A stretch of DNA of 64,000 bases from Pseudorhodobacter sp. E13 (lineage in GTDB: Bacteria > Pseudomonadota > Alphaproteobacteria > Rhodobacterales > Rhodobacteraceae), in NCBI RefSeq assembly GCF_003991405.1, contig NZ_RPEN01000150.1:60908-124907 (forward strand). Direction: 5' to 3'. Within the stretch, counting starts at the first letter, position 1. The number at the start of each line of letters is the position of its first letter. The position numbers and the translations under genes are program-made. Positions 27,237 through 36,497 of this stretch are shown here, one piece after another. Under the pieces are notes generated by a model. It did no database searches and was not told the origin of the DNA. It saw only the letters and a list, made by a program, of their open reading frames with translations.

Positions 27237-28544
27237 TTAACGTTTGATGTTCGTGGTTTCCTGCAACATCTCGTCCACAGTCTGAATGACCTTGGCATTG
27301 GAGGAGTAGGCGCGCTGGGTCTGGATCAGCGCAGTGAGTTCGGCCGCGACATCGGTCGTGGACCCTTCACGCGCATAGCCGACCACCGATCCGGTTGGCC
27401 CATCGCCCGCGTCCCACAGAAAGAACGACCCGGAGTCCGGCGAGATCTTGTAGGTCTGGTTGTTCATCGCAACCAAACCATTCAGGTTTGCCACGTCAAC
27501 CAGTGGGATTTGATAGAGCCGCCGGGTGAAGCCGGTATCATAGGTGGCATTGATATATCCGTTTTCATCGATTTCAACCGAAGTAAGGCTGCCAACCGGA
27601 GAGCCATTCTTGGTGATCGAAGTCGGGGCGAAGCTGTCGGACAGTTGGGTCAGGCCCTTAGGGTCGCCGAGCCGCCCGATGGTCATCGTCATCGGACCAC
27701 CGGCGACGGTCAGCGCAAGGGTTCCATCCGCAGGCGAATAAGCCCCGCCGGAAACCGTGGTGACAGACAACAAAGTGCCGCCCGCGGCCCGCGTATCGTC
27801 AAAGGTCAACGTATATTCCCCGATGACCGCACCACCCTGTGCGGAATCAGAGATAACCATCGTCCATTCATTTGAGCTGCCAGAGCCGGGAACCGTGGGG
27901 GTGAAGCTGATATCCAGCGCCTCGGATGTGCCAAGGTTGCCGAAATATTCAACCGAAAGAGGCAGGGACGCGCCTGCACTGCCGCTTGCTGTGCTGGTGG
28001 CAGGCAAGTTCACGCCCAAATTCATGGATGTCGTAGGGTCGCCCGCTTGTTGGTTTGTGTTGATCGTTACGGCTTCAAGCCCCACCACGGTATCGCGTGG
28101 CAGCGCAGGGATGGTGCCATCAGCCTCGGCCCGCCAGCCAAGCAGGACCAGACCAGAGGCGGTGCGCAAAATACCATCCGCATCAGGCCTGAAAGAGCCC
28201 GTCGTTGTCATCATCAGATTGTCGGGGGACCCGCTGCTGGCAATTTCTGTCGAGGACGCAACTGGCAGCATACCCCGACCAGATACTGCAATATCCAAGG
28301 CATTAGATGTTGCGACCAATGAACCGCGCTCATCAATCAACCGGGTATTCGTGGCGCGGACGCCACCAGCCGAATAGATGCCCGCCCCCTGCGTCTGGGT
28401 GAGCACCATGCTTTCAAAATCGGCATTGGCGCGCTTGTAGCCATAAGTGCCCGAGTTCGCGATGTTGTCCGAAATGGTTGCAAGCCGCGTGGCATTGGCA
28501 TTCAGCCCGGCCACCCCGGCATTGAGCGAGGAGGAAATCGTCAT
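27237..28544 (-). CDS. flgE: Flagellar hook protein FlgE
   Basis: A 435-residue hook subunit. The N-terminal signature ISSSLNAGVAGLNANATRLATISDNIANSGTYGYKRANADFESMV and the C-terminal GSTTDVAAELTALIQTQRAYSSNAKVIQTVDEMLQETTNI belong to the FlgE/F/G/K family. The Gly/Thr/Ser-rich middle, with the hook D2-type beta domain, distinguishes FlgE. It is first in the flgE-flgK-flgL-flgI run, with a CtrA-like site 60-74 bp upstream of the start. Confidence 0.93.
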   Translation of the reverse strand: MTISSSLNAGVAGLNANATRLATISDNIANSGTYGYKRANADFESMVLTQTQGAGIYSAGGVRATNTRLIDERGSLVATSNALDIAVSGRGMLPVASSTEIASSGSPDNLMMTTTGSFRPDADGILRTASGLVLLGWRAEADGTIPALPRDTVVGLEAVTINTNQQAGDPTTSMNLGVNLPATSTASGSAGASLPLSVEYFGNLGTSEALDISFTPTVPGSGSSNEWTMVISDSAQGGAVIGEYTLTFDDTRAAGGTLLSVTTVSGGAYSPADGTLALTVAGGPMTMTIGRLGDPKGLTQLSDSFAPTSITKNGSPVGSLTSVEIDENGYINATYDTGFTRRLYQIPLVDVANLNGLVAMNNQTYKISPDSGSFFLWDAGDGPTGSVVGYAREGSTTDVAAELTALIQTQRAYSSNAKVIQTVDEMLQETTNIKR

Positions 28545-28603
28545 GTAATAGCGCCTTTCTGCTGCTTCGATCCTTGGTCAAAGCCCAAACTGCATCCGGC
28601 GCC

Positions 28604-28618
28604 TTAAGATCAGGCTAA
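28604..28618 (-). promoter_or_regulatory. CtrA-like site upstream of flgE
   Basis: TTAAGATCAGGCTAA reads TTAA-N7-CTAA, 7 of 8 matches to the CtrA consensus TTAA-N7-TTAA. It is the only such match noticed in the motB-flgE gap. CtrA control of flagellar genes is established in Rhodobacterales; binding here is inferred. Confidence 0.5.
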
Positions 28619-28661
28619 TAGGTAAAACTTGATCTGATTTATCCCCGCTTTCGCTGGCAAA

Positions 28662-29504
28662 CTAGCGGTTTTTGCGCAGCAATATCACCTCTAGCCGGTT
28701 GTTTCGCACCGCCATCGGGTTCGCGGTAACCGGTTTCCGGTCGGCATATCCGCTGATCCGGGTGATACGCTCCGAATCAATCCCCGCCTCTTGCAACAGG
28801 CCGCGCATCGCCTGCGCTCTTGCCGAAGACATGGCCCAAGCCGGATTTTCGACCAAGGTGATCGGAAAAGAACGAACATGCCCGTTCACCGCCAGCGTGT
28901 TGCGGGTGATCGCCAGCACATCAGCCAACAACGCCGCAATATCACGCGTCACAGGTTCGGGTGTGGCGGTCAGCCCATCAAAAAGCGGGACATCCTCAAG
29001 ATCGAAGATCTCGATCACCAGACCCTCGTCGGTGAGTTTCGTGACCACATGGCGAAGCGCACGCTCCATCGTCATGCTTTCTCCGCTGCGTGCGGCGAGG
29101 GCTTTCTCCAGCTCCTCTGATTGCGCCTTCATTTCAGCCTTGGACGCCGCATCAGCCTCTTCCAGCGTGCTGGTTTCCGTTGCCATGGACGGCGGCGCAC
29201 CGACTCCGACTTCCGGCCGTTCGGTGTCTGTGACCACACTGTCACCGCCAAAGGCCCCATCGCCGCCACCCGAAATCCGGTTGATCGGAATCGTTGGGCT
29301 GAAATAATCAGCCAGCCCTTTTCGTTGCTTTTCCGTCGTTGCATTCAACAGCCACATCAGCATGAAGAAGGCCATCATGGCCGTCACGAAGTCCGCATAG
29401 GCAACTTTCCACGCCCCACCGTGGTGACCGCCGCCTTGGACAACTTTCTTCCGCTTAATGATGACTGGCCTGGCATTTGATTGCCCGTCCATCACATCAC
29501 CCAT
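28662..29504 (-). CDS. motB: Flagellar motor stator protein MotB
   Basis: A 280-residue stator subunit. A basic N-terminus (IIKRKKVVQGGGHHGG) leads into one membrane helix (about 35-54, AYADFVTAMMAFFMLMWLL) with the proton-binding Asp38. A linker follows (about 65-160), then an OmpA-like peptidoglycan-binding domain (SSARAQAMRGLLQEAGIDSERITRISGYADRKPV). No motA is next to it in this window. Two in-frame ATGs lie within the first six codons; the first is used. It is separated from flgE by 117 bp with its own regulatory region. Confidence 0.92.
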   Translation of the reverse strand: MGDVMDGQSNARPVIIKRKKVVQGGGHHGGAWKVAYADFVTAMMAFFMLMWLLNATTEKQRKGLADYFSPTIPINRISGGGDGAFGGDSVVTDTERPEVGVGAPPSMATETSTLEEADAASKAEMKAQSEELEKALAARSGESMTMERALRHVVTKLTDEGLVIEIFDLEDVPLFDGLTATPEPVTRDIAALLADVLAITRNTLAVNGHVRSFPITLVENPAWAMSSARAQAMRGLLQEAGIDSERITRISGYADRKPVTANPMAVRNNRLEVILLRKNR

Positions 29505-29609
29505 TTATACACCCAAGTCCCCTTCTACAGGAACGCAGTGAAGGTGATGTTAACCTGTAGAATTTTCAGGATTTCCGGTCGCATCCCGATTTTACCGCAG
29601 CAAGAAAAA

Positions 29610-29633
29610 CGGCCCCTTCCGAAGAAGAGGCCG
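29610..29633 (-). terminator. Intrinsic terminator with UUCG tetraloop
   Basis: On the minus strand a 10-bp stem (arms 29624-29633 and 29610-29619, one G-U pair) closes a TTCG loop and is followed by TTTTTCTT. It ends the 29670-30641 transcript before motB, so motB should have its own promoter in the 29505-29609 stretch. Confidence 0.88.
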
Positions 29634-29669
29634 CCTTTGCCTATCCATCTGCCGGGAGCAGGGCAAATA

Positions 29670-30641
29670 TCAAGGCGCGACCCGGCCCGCAGGAACGGGC
29701 TGGATCGGGTGGAAAACCCGCAGGCGCGCACAGGTTTCAAGGCCAAGTGCGGCATAATCGGCCTGAAACGCCAAGGCGCTGGCGCGCGTCAGGCCGGTTT
29801 CGATTCGCAGCGGGCGCGACATGCGTTCCAGCGATTGCCGCGGCAGGTCAGAGCGGGCGATCAGAAAATCGGCCAATTCCCTTGGCGACAGGTTTTGAAC
29901 CCCGGTCAGGAACAGATCAAACCGTTGGAAATCGCGGTTCATTGCCACCAGTCCCGACCCTGCAAAGCGATTGAGGATCAGATCGCGCGTCCGCGTATCG
30001 ACCCGGGTTGCCAGCGCCCCCGTCAGTGGGCACGGCGTAAAGCCAAGCCGCCGCAGCGCCACGATAACGGTTTCAGGCACGCGCTCTTTGGTGCGCGGGT
30101 CCGCCAGAATGTCATGCAAGGCCGAGGCGGGGTTAGACGTTGCCAGCCGCAAACCATGGGTGCGCCGCAAGGCTTGCCGGACCAGCTTGATCTGTTCCGA
30201 GGTGATACCGTCAAGCACCAGACCGTTTGGCCCGGCTAATGCTTCATGTAACGCAGGTATATCGCGCAGATACGGGGCCAGCACCTTTGGCGGCAACGCC
30301 CGCGCCAGCGTTTCGGCAAGCCCGTCCAGATCTTTGGCCTCCACCGGCTGGATCGACAGATCGAACAGCGCCGCGCGGGGCACCGTGACCGCTGCGCGGT
30401 GATGCGTTGGGTCAAGCCGAACCGCGACCCCCAGCGCCAGCAACAGCGTTGCAAGCCGCTTGGCGCGGCTGCGTTCCAGCCGGTTTGCCAGTATTCCGGG
30501 CGCATTGGTCAACCGTTGAACCGCCTCTTGCATGGGGATACCCAAATGCGTCGCCAAAGTGGGCGCGGCCAAAGACACGGATGTGCAAGGGCTGACAAGG
30601 CTGATGCGCAAATAGCAGTTGGATTGGGCGAGAGAAGACAT
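29670..30641 (-). CDS. Unassigned flagellar-locus protein with duplicated L7/L12-ClpS-like modules
   Basis: A 323-residue protein I do not recognise. It has no signal peptide or membrane segment. Two regions seem related: about residues 10-78 (LRISLVSP...LATHLGIPMQEAVQRL...LERSRAKRLATLLLALGVAVRL) and about 240-305 (FDLFLTGVQ...LADFLIARSDLPRQSLERM...LTRASALAFQADYAALGLETCARL). Each reads as beta strand, helix, helix, long helix, beta strand, like the L7/L12 C-terminal or ClpS fold. The middle may hold a third, weaker copy. It sits upstream of motB but has its own terminator. GGGAG precedes the ATG and a CtrA-like site overlaps its leader. A flagellar or chemotaxis role is inferred from position. 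Confidence 0.75.
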   Translation of the reverse strand: MSSLAQSNCYLRISLVSPCTSVSLAAPTLATHLGIPMQEAVQRLTNAPGILANRLERSRAKRLATLLLALGVAVRLDPTHHRAAVTVPRAALFDLSIQPVEAKDLDGLAETLARALPPKVLAPYLRDIPALHEALAGPNGLVLDGITSEQIKLVRQALRRTHGLRLATSNPASALHDILADPRTKERVPETVIVALRRLGFTPCPLTGALATRVDTRTRDLILNRFAGSGLVAMNRDFQRFDLFLTGVQNLSPRELADFLIARSDLPRQSLERMSRPLRIETGLTRASALAFQADYAALGLETCARLRVFHPIQPVPAGRVAP

Positions 30642-30653
30642 TTTCGGCTCCCA

Positions 30654-30668
30654 TTAACGTAGGGTAAA
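30654..30668 (-). promoter_or_regulatory. Possible CtrA-like site upstream of the 29670-30641 gene
   Basis: TTAACGTAGGGTAAA is TTAA-N7-TAAA, 7 of 8 to the CtrA consensus. It lies 13-27 bp before the ATG and overlaps the ribosome-site region, so if real it is unusually close. Confidence 0.3.
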
Positions 30669-30844
30669 GATTGCCGGAATTTCCCCTTTACCGCTAGTCC
30701 CCCACCGTCAAAGCCGCGTCAAAAGGCATGCGCGCCCCGTCAAGCACCGCGCGAAATTATCGCAAACGCGTAGATTTGCGGCAGATCAGAGGGCTCTTGT
30801 CCCCTTCGGCAGGGTCTTGTCGCCACATCGGGCAGCGCCTTAGT

Positions 30845-31960
30845 CTAGGCCTCGGATGCCAGACACGGACTGGCCACATAGCGCCCGCGCAAATGGGCAG
30901 GGGCCTGCGCTTCCAGCCGCGCAAGCGTTTGGCCTATGGCTTCCACTCCCCATTGTCGCATCGATTCGAACGGCCCGCGCGGAAAGTTCAGCCCAAGCCG
31001 CAGCGCGGTGTCGACCGCTTCGGGCGTCAGCGAGCTTTCCGCCAGCAGGCTTGCGGCCTCATTCACCAAGGTCGCCTCTATCCGCAGGACGATTGCATCA
31101 TTTTGTTGTGGCGTGGGACGTGCCCCCACCAGAAAGCCGCTGCCCGTTTTGACACCAAGGCGACCCGCCGCGACCTGCGCGACAAGGCTTTCGAACACAT
31201 GATAGCGCGGGTGGTGCCCCATCGCTTCGAACAAGGACCGTGTGGCGGCAAGATTGATGTCTGCACCCACAAGATCAATCAGGGAAAAAGGCCCCAGCCG
31301 ATAGCCCGCGTGCAGCATGGCCGCATCAATCTCTGCCGCGCTATGGCCTTCCTCCAGCAGGGCCAGCGCCTCACCATAAAACGGGCGGGCGCAGCGGTTG
31401 ACGATGAAACCGGGACGGTCGGCACAGGCGATCACGATTTTGCCCGCCGCTTCGGTCAGGGATTTGGCAAAGGCTGCGGCCTGATCGGTGACGCGCGGCG
31501 GTGTCACCAGTTCCACCAGCTTCATTGCCGGGGCCGGGTTAAAGAAATGCAGGCCAAGAACTCGCCCCGGATGCCCCAACCCCTTGGCAATCTGCGTGAC
31601 CGACAGGGCCGAGGTATTGGTCGCCAGAACCGCATCTGGCCGCAGCAGGGTTTCAAGGTCGCGGAACAGGGCTTGCTTGGCCTCCAGCGTTTCCACAATC
31701 GCCTCGACCACCATATCGCAAGGCGCCAGCCCTGCCGTGCTGTCCTGCACATGCAGATTGGCCAGCGTTGCCTCCCGCCCTCCTTCGGTCAGCTTGCCCG
31801 CCGCCACCCGCCGCGCAAGGCCCTCGGCCATCCGCGCCAGCGCCGTTTCGCGCGCGGCGGCTTGGCCATCGGTTGCCAGAACCCTATGCCCCGCAGCGGC
31901 ATAGATCTGTGCGATGCCCAGTCCCATGGTGCCCAAGCCCACAACCCCGATCACGGCCAT
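30845..31960 (-). CDS. 3-hydroxyacyl-CoA dehydrogenase
   Basis: A 371-residue NAD-dependent dehydrogenase of the PaaH/3-hydroxybutyryl-CoA dehydrogenase family. The Rossmann motif GVVGLGTMGLGIAQIYAAAGH, the catalytic His region LGLHFFNPAPAMKLVELV, and PGFIVNRCARPFYGEALALLEEG are present, plus a second partial C-terminal domain ending near LNFPRGPFESM. ATG 31960 is chosen for its strong GGGAGGG site; a longer frame reaches across the divergent promoter. It faces the flavoenzyme gene and shares its operator region. It likely carries out the oxidation step after ring opening in the 2-aminobenzoyl-CoA route (inference from context). Confidence 0.9.
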   Translation of the reverse strand: MAVIGVVGLGTMGLGIAQIYAAAGHRVLATDGQAAARETALARMAEGLARRVAAGKLTEGGREATLANLHVQDSTAGLAPCDMVVEAIVETLEAKQALFRDLETLLRPDAVLATNTSALSVTQIAKGLGHPGRVLGLHFFNPAPAMKLVELVTPPRVTDQAAAFAKSLTEAAGKIVIACADRPGFIVNRCARPFYGEALALLEEGHSAAEIDAAMLHAGYRLGPFSLIDLVGADINLAATRSLFEAMGHHPRYHVFESLVAQVAAGRLGVKTGSGFLVGARPTPQQNDAIVLRIEATLVNEAASLLAESSLTPEAVDTALRLGLNFPRGPFESMRQWGVEAIGQTLARLEAQAPAHLRGRYVASPCLASEA

Positions 31961-32004
31961 CCGAAACCCTCCCTGCTGCGCCATCCTTTCCGCTTGCGGT
32001 TTCA

Positions 32005-32034
32005 ATTTCAAGTCTGAAATTTCAAACTTGAAAT
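32005..32034. promoter_or_regulatory. Near-perfect 30-bp palindrome, likely MarR operator
   Basis: The left half ATTTCAAGTCTGAAA pairs with 32020-32034 at 14 of 15 positions; the inner TGAAATTTCA is itself a perfect palindrome. It lies 45 bp from the dehydrogenase start and 70 bp from the monooxygenase start, so one regulator could control both directions. The MarR gene at 35120 is the obvious candidate. Confidence 0.75.
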
Positions 32035-32103
32035 AACGCCACGCCAGTGGCAAGCTGATCGCTACGGCCGCGAGGTCCGAATGCGAAACAAAAGGTGTGC
32101 AAG

Positions 32104-34386
32104 ATGAAACTGCTGTGTCTGGGTGGCGGCCCTGCGGGTCTGTATTTTGCGATATCAATGAAGCTGCGCGACCCGAGCCACCAGATCACCTTGCTGGAGC
32201 GCAACCGCCCCGATGATACCTTTGGCTGGGGCGTGGTGTTGTCGGATGAAACCCTGTCGAACATGGCCCTGAATGACCCGGTGTCCGAGGCGACGATCCG
32301 CGGCCATTTCGCCTATTGGGATGATGTGGCGGTGGTTCACAAGGGCACGCGCACCGTATCCAGCGGCCATGGGTTCTGCGGTATCGGGCGCAAGCAACTG
32401 CTGTTGGACCTGCAAGCCCGCGCGCAGGAACTGGGCGTTGACCTGCGCTTTGAAACGCCCGCGCAACCCGCAGCCAGCTATATGGATGAATATGATGTCG
32501 TGGTCGCGGCAGATGGCCTCAACTCTGCCGTGCGGCAGGAATTCGCAGAGCATTTCCAGCCCGAGATCGACACCCGGTTGAACAAATTTGTCTGGCTGGG
32601 CACACGGCAAAAGTTTGACGATGCCTTCACCTTCATCTTTGAAAAAACCCCGCATGGCTGGGTCTGGGCGCATGCCTATCAATTCGATGCCGATACCGCG
32701 ACCTTCATCGTGGAATGCAGCCAGCATACCTATGACGCCTTCGGCTTTGCCGGAATGACCAAAGAAGACAGCATCGCCACCTGTGAGGCGATCTTCAAGG
32801 ATCATCTGGGTGGCCATGCGTTGATGTCCAACGCCAACCATATTCGCGGCTCGGCGTGGTTGTCTTTCCCGCGTGTGCTGTGTGCGCAGTGGTCTTACAA
32901 GAATGTCGTGCTGTTGGGTGATGCCTCGGCCACGGCGCATTTTTCCATCGGCTCCGGGTCCAAGCTGGGGTTGGAAAGTGCGGTGGCGCTGGCCGAGTAT
33001 CTGCACAGCGCGCCCGATATTCAAACCGCCTTCGCCCGCTATCAGGAAGAACGCCGCGTCGATGTGCTGCGCCTGCAATCGGCGGCCCGCAACTCGACCG
33101 AGTGGTTTGAGGAGGTGGAGCGATACCTCGATCTGGACCCGGTGCAGTTCAACTATTCCCTGCTGACCCGCTCTCAGCGCATCAGCCATGAAAACCTGCG
33201 CCTGCGCGATGCGGCTTGGCTGCGCTCGGCCGAGGATTGGTTTGCGGCGCAGGCGGGCGGCGCGGCGGGCCATGCGCCAATGTTCGCGCCGTATCGGCTG
33301 CGCGGGATGGAACTGGCCAACCGCATCGTCGTTTCGCCCATGGCGCAATACAAGGCGGTCGATGGCTGCCCGACCGATTGGCATTTCGTGCATTACGCCG
33401 AACGCGCAAAGGGGGGCGCGGGGCTGGTTTACACCGAAATGACTTGTGTTTCGCCCGAAGGCCGCATCACCCCCGGATGCCCCGGCCTATACGCGCCAGA
33501 GCATGAGGCCGCGTGGAAGCGGCTGGTGGATTTTGTCCATGCGGAAACCCCGGCCAAGCTGTGCTGCCAGATTGGCCATTCCGGGCGCAAAGGCTCCACC
33601 CAACTGGGCTGGCAGCAGATGGATGCACCGCTGCCTGCGGGCAACTGGCCGCTGCTATCGGCTTCGGCGATGCCGTGGTCGCCGCAAAACGCCACCCCCC
33701 GCGCCATGGACCGCGCCGATATGGACAAGGTTCGCGACCAGTTTGTCGCAGCAACCGAAATGGCCGCGCGCGCCGGGTTTGACATGATCGAATTGCACGC
33801 CGCCCATGGCTATCTGATCTCCAGCTTCATCAGCCCGGCCTCCAATACCCGCAGCGACACCTATGGCGGCAGCCTTGAGAACCGCATGCGCTATCCGTTG
33901 GAGGTGTTTGCCGCCATGCGCGCGGCATGGCCAAAGGACAAGCCGATGTCGGTGCGGATTTCGGCGCATGACTGGCTGGGCGACGCGGGCGTGACACCGG
34001 CAGAAGCGGTAGAGATTGCGCGCCTGTTTGCCGCCGCCGGGGCCGATATCATCGACGTGTCCGCCGGGCAAACCAGCATTGATGCGCGCCCGGTCTATGG
34101 CCGTATGTTCCAGACCCCATTCAGCGACCGGATCCGCAATGAGGCCGGGATCGCGACCATGGCGGTGGGCAATATCTTTGAACCCGATCACGTCAATTCC
34201 ATCCTGATGGCCGGACGCGCCGATCTGGTCTGCCTTGCCCGCCCGCATCTGTCCAACCCCTATTGGACGCTGCACGCGGGCTTGGCGCTTGGTGATCCGG
34301 CGGGGGCGTGGCCCTTGCCTTACCTTGCCGGGGCCGAACAGGCCCGCCGTTTGGCAGAAAGGGCAGCAGAGGTGATCCGCGCATGA
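32104..34386 (+). CDS. Fused FAD monooxygenase / OYE-type reductase (2-aminobenzoyl-CoA monooxygenase/reductase or salicylyl-CoA 5-hydroxylase family)
   Basis: A 760-residue two-domain flavoenzyme. Residues about 1-380 are an FAD-dependent aromatic hydroxylase: [13 protein letters not shown] near the N-terminus and [33 protein letters not shown] as the GD motif. Residues about 395-760 are an Old Yellow Enzyme-type reductase: [24 protein letters not shown], and [32 protein letters not shown]. This fusion is known for 2-aminobenzoyl-CoA monooxygenase/reductase of Azoarcus and for proteins annotated salicylyl-CoA 5-hydroxylase. The neighbouring CoA ligase, RidA-like protein and beta-oxidation genes, and the absence of a ring-cleaving dioxygenase, favour the 2-aminobenzoyl-CoA reaction. 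ATG 32104 is used; a GTG three codons earlier is less likely. Confidence 0.85.
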   Translation: MKLLCLGGGPAGLYFAISMKLRDPSHQITLLERNRPDDTFGWGVVLSDETLSNMALNDPVSEATIRGHFAYWDDVAVVHKGTRTVSSGHGFCGIGRKQLLLDLQARAQELGVDLRFETPAQPAASYMDEYDVVVAADGLNSAVRQEFAEHFQPEIDTRLNKFVWLGTRQKFDDAFTFIFEKTPHGWVWAHAYQFDADTATFIVECSQHTYDAFGFAGMTKEDSIATCEAIFKDHLGGHALMSNANHIRGSAWLSFPRVLCAQWSYKNVVLLGDASATAHFSIGSGSKLGLESAVALAEYLHSAPDIQTAFARYQEERRVDVLRLQSAARNSTEWFEEVERYLDLDPVQFNYSLLTRSQRISHENLRLRDAAWLRSAEDWFAAQAGGAAGHAPMFAPYRLRGMELANRIVVSPMAQYKAVDGCPTDWHFVHYAERAKGGAGLVYTEMTCVSPEGRITPGCPGLYAPEHEAAWKRLVDFVHAETPAKLCCQIGHSGRKGSTQLGWQQMDAPLPAGNWPLLSASAMPWSPQNATPRAMDRADMDKVRDQFVAATEMAARAGFDMIELHAAHGYLISSFISPASNTRSDTYGGSLENRMRYPLEVFAAMRAAWPKDKPMSVRISAHDWLGDAGVTPAEAVEIARLFAAAGADIIDVSAGQTSIDARPVYGRMFQTPFSDRIRNEAGIATMAVGNIFEPDHVNSILMAGRADLVCLARPHLSNPYWTLHAGLALGDPAGAWPLPYLAGAEQARRLAERAAEVIRA

Positions 34387-35123
34387 TGATGCTGGGCAAA
34401 CGCGTCTTGATCACAGGCGGCGGCACCGGGGTCGGTGCCAACATGGCCCGCGCCTTTGCCGGGGCCGGGGCAGAGGTGGTTGTGACAGGCCGCCGCGAGG
34501 AACCCTTGCGCAAGTTGGAAAAGGCCAATCCCAGCATCCGCGCGGTTCTGGCCGATGTAACCCAAGAAGACAGCGTGCGGGCGATGTTTCAGGCCGCAGG
34601 CCCCTGTGACATTGTGATCGCCAATGCGGGCGCGGCCGATAGCGGGCTTTTGGCGCGCACCAGCCTTGATCAGTGGAATGCGATGATGGCCGTCAATCTG
34701 ACAGGCGTGTTCCTGACCCTGCGCGAAGGCGTGTTGCAAATGCCGGGTTGGGGGCGCCTGATCTCTGTCGCTTCTACCGCTGGGCTGAAAGGGTTTGCCT
34801 ATGCCGCGCCCTATGCGGCGGCCAAGCATGGGGTGGTCGGCCTGACCCGCAGCCTCGCGCTGGAAGTGGCGCGAAAGCCGATCACGGTGAACGCGATTTG
34901 CCCCGGCTATCTGGACACCGAGATGACTGACCGTTCCATCGCCAATATCGTCGCCAAAACCGGCAAGACCGCGTCAGAGGCGCAAGCGATCCTGACCGCG
35001 TCAAACCCGCAGGGGCGGTTGATCGCACCGGATGAGGTGACGGCCACGGCGCTGTGGCTGTGCAGCCCCGGCGCAGATTCCGTGAACGGGCAGGCGATTG
35101 CCCTGTCAGGAGGCGAGGTATGA
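34383..35123 (+). CDS. SDR family NAD(P)-dependent oxidoreductase
   Basis: A 246-residue classical short-chain dehydrogenase: [12 protein letters not shown] (cofactor loop), NAG, the catalytic Ser region ISVASTAG and YAAAKHG (YxxxK), then [14 protein letters not shown]. The Arg pair in TGRRE after the second strand suggests NADP(H). It begins on an ATGA shared with the flavoenzyme gene, so the longer upstream frame is rejected. In this cluster it probably handles a cyclic or opened hydroxy/keto CoA ester; the exact substrate is unknown. Confidence 0.9.
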   Translation: MMMLGKRVLITGGGTGVGANMARAFAGAGAEVVVTGRREEPLRKLEKANPSIRAVLADVTQEDSVRAMFQAAGPCDIVIANAGAADSGLLARTSLDQWNAMMAVNLTGVFLTLREGVLQMPGWGRLISVASTAGLKGFAYAAPYAAAKHGVVGLTRSLALEVARKPITVNAICPGYLDTEMTDRSIANIVAKTGKTASEAQAILTASNPQGRLIAPDEVTATALWLCSPGADSVNGQAIALSGGEV

Positions 35124-35566
35124 ATGAAACGGACGGGGTGTCAAAACGCCGCTTGAAAATGTGGATCCGTCTGCTGGGGGTGACGCGCGCCGCTGAAAGC
35201 CATTTGCGCGAACATCTGCGGTTGGGCCATGACACGACGCTGCCGCGCTTTGACGTGATGGCGGCCCTGTGGCGCCGCCGCGAAGGCGTGACCATGTCAG
35301 AACTCAGCCGGATGCTGCTGGTCTCCAACGGCAATGCCACCGCCGTGGTGGACCGCTTGGAAAAAGACGGGCTGGCGCGGCGCACACCTTTGGCCACCGA
35401 CCGGCGCACGGTGCATGTGGCCCTGACGCCCGAAGGTTTGCAGCAATTTGAAACATTGGCCGCTGGCCATGAGGCCGAGGTGAACAACCTGTTTTCACGC
35501 CTGACAGATGCCGAGATCGAGCAGTTGACCGCTTTGCTGAAGAAGCTGCGAAAGGACACGGAATGA
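35120..35566 (+). CDS. MarR family transcriptional regulator
   Basis: A 148-residue winged-helix regulator. The DNA-binding part reads [63 protein letters not shown], with the conserved DRR in the wing. Flanking helices would form the dimer interface. The start ATG overlaps the SDR stop. As in other aromatic CoA pathways, a repressor released by an aryl-CoA ligand is the likely model; the 30-bp palindrome at 32005 is the likely operator. Confidence 0.92.
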   Translation: MNETDGVSKRRLKMWIRLLGVTRAAESHLREHLRLGHDTTLPRFDVMAALWRRREGVTMSELSRMLLVSNGNATAVVDRLEKDGLARRTPLATDRRTVHVALTPEGLQQFETLAAGHEAEVNNLFSRLTDAEIEQLTALLKKLRKDTE

Positions 35567-36375
35567 CCGAAATGGCCAAGCTGACCCCAGAACATTTCCT
35601 GCTGGAGGTGGCAGATCGCATCGCCCTTGTCCGCCTGAACCGGCCAGACCGCAAGAACCCGCTGACGTTTGAGTCTTACGCCGAGCTGCGGGATTTCTTT
35701 GGCGCGCTGCCCTATGCCAGCGATGTGGATGTAGTGGTCTTTGCCTCCAACGGCGGGAATTTCTGTTCCGGCGGTGACGTGCATGAAATTATCGGCCCGC
35801 TGGTCGGGATGGATATGAAGGCGCTGTTGGCCTTTACCCGCATGACCGGCGATCTGGTGAAAGCGATGATCCATTGCCAAAAGCCAATCATTGCGGCGGT
35901 GGATGGGGTCTGCGTGGGGGCGGGTGCAATTGTCGCCATGGCCGCTGATTTGCGGCTGGCAAGTGACGCCGCGAAATGTGCCTTTCTGTTCACGCGGGTC
36001 GGGCTTGCGGGCTGCGATATGGGGGCCTGCGCCATGCTGCCCCGGATCATCGGGCAGGGCCGCGCGGCGGAACTGCTTTACACCGGGCGGGTGATGACGG
36101 CTGTGGAAGGAGAGCGGTGGGGCTTTTGGAACGCGCTGCATCCGGGGGAGGTGTTGCAAGCCGAGGCGATGGGGCTGGCCCGCCGTCTTGCCGCTGGCCC
36201 GACCTTTGCCCATGGCATCACCAAGACCCAGATCAACCAGGAGTGGAACATGGGGTTGGACCAAGCGATTGAAGCCGAGGCGCAGGCGCAGGCGATCTGC
36301 ATGCAGACCCGCGATTTTGAGCGCGCCTATCATGCCTTTGTCGCCAAAGAGACACCAGCGTTTCAAGGGGATTGA
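35563..36375 (+). CDS. Enoyl-CoA hydratase/isomerase family protein
   Basis: A 270-residue crotonase-fold enzyme. The oxyanion-hole segments are [14 protein letters not shown] and [21 protein letters not shown], and the [21 protein letters not shown] segment follows. The position usually held by the second catalytic Glu (GL-x-x-E) is GLAGCDMG, so the acid/base set may differ from a standard hydratase and a hydrolase or lyase activity is possible. The N-terminus is ~10 residues longer than usual. It overlaps the MarR gene by 4 bp. Confidence 0.88.
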   Translation: MTEMAKLTPEHFLLEVADRIALVRLNRPDRKNPLTFESYAELRDFFGALPYASDVDVVVFASNGGNFCSGGDVHEIIGPLVGMDMKALLAFTRMTGDLVKAMIHCQKPIIAAVDGVCVGAGAIVAMAADLRLASDAAKCAFLFTRVGLAGCDMGACAMLPRIIGQGRAAELLYTGRVMTAVEGERWGFWNALHPGEVLQAEAMGLARRLAAGPTFAHGITKTQINQEWNMGLDQAIEAEAQAQAICMQTRDFERAYHAFVAKETPAFQGD

Positions 36376-36428
36376 CGGCGGGGTTGCGGGACCAAGCGCC
36401 GGGCGGCTGTCTGCCCCCCGCGCGCCGG

Positions 36429-36490
36429 CCGGTTCTCGAACCGGTGGCGAACCAGCCAGCCCCCAATGATATTTTTGACCAGAGGAAGGA
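36429..36490 (+). repeat. Dispersed hairpin/TATTTTTG element, copy E, inside an operon
   Basis: A 6-bp hairpin (arms 36429-36434 and 36439-36444), then CCCCCAATGATATTTTTGACC and an AGAGGAAGGA tail. Unlike the other copies it lies between two co-directional genes. Its tail supplies the ribosome-binding site of the acyl-CoA dehydrogenase gene. Confidence 0.6.
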
Positions 36491-36497
36491 AAGCGTC

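Noticed and set aside
29540..29575. TTAA in the motB upstream region as a CtrA site
   Set aside because: The second half-site does not match at the required 7-bp spacing.
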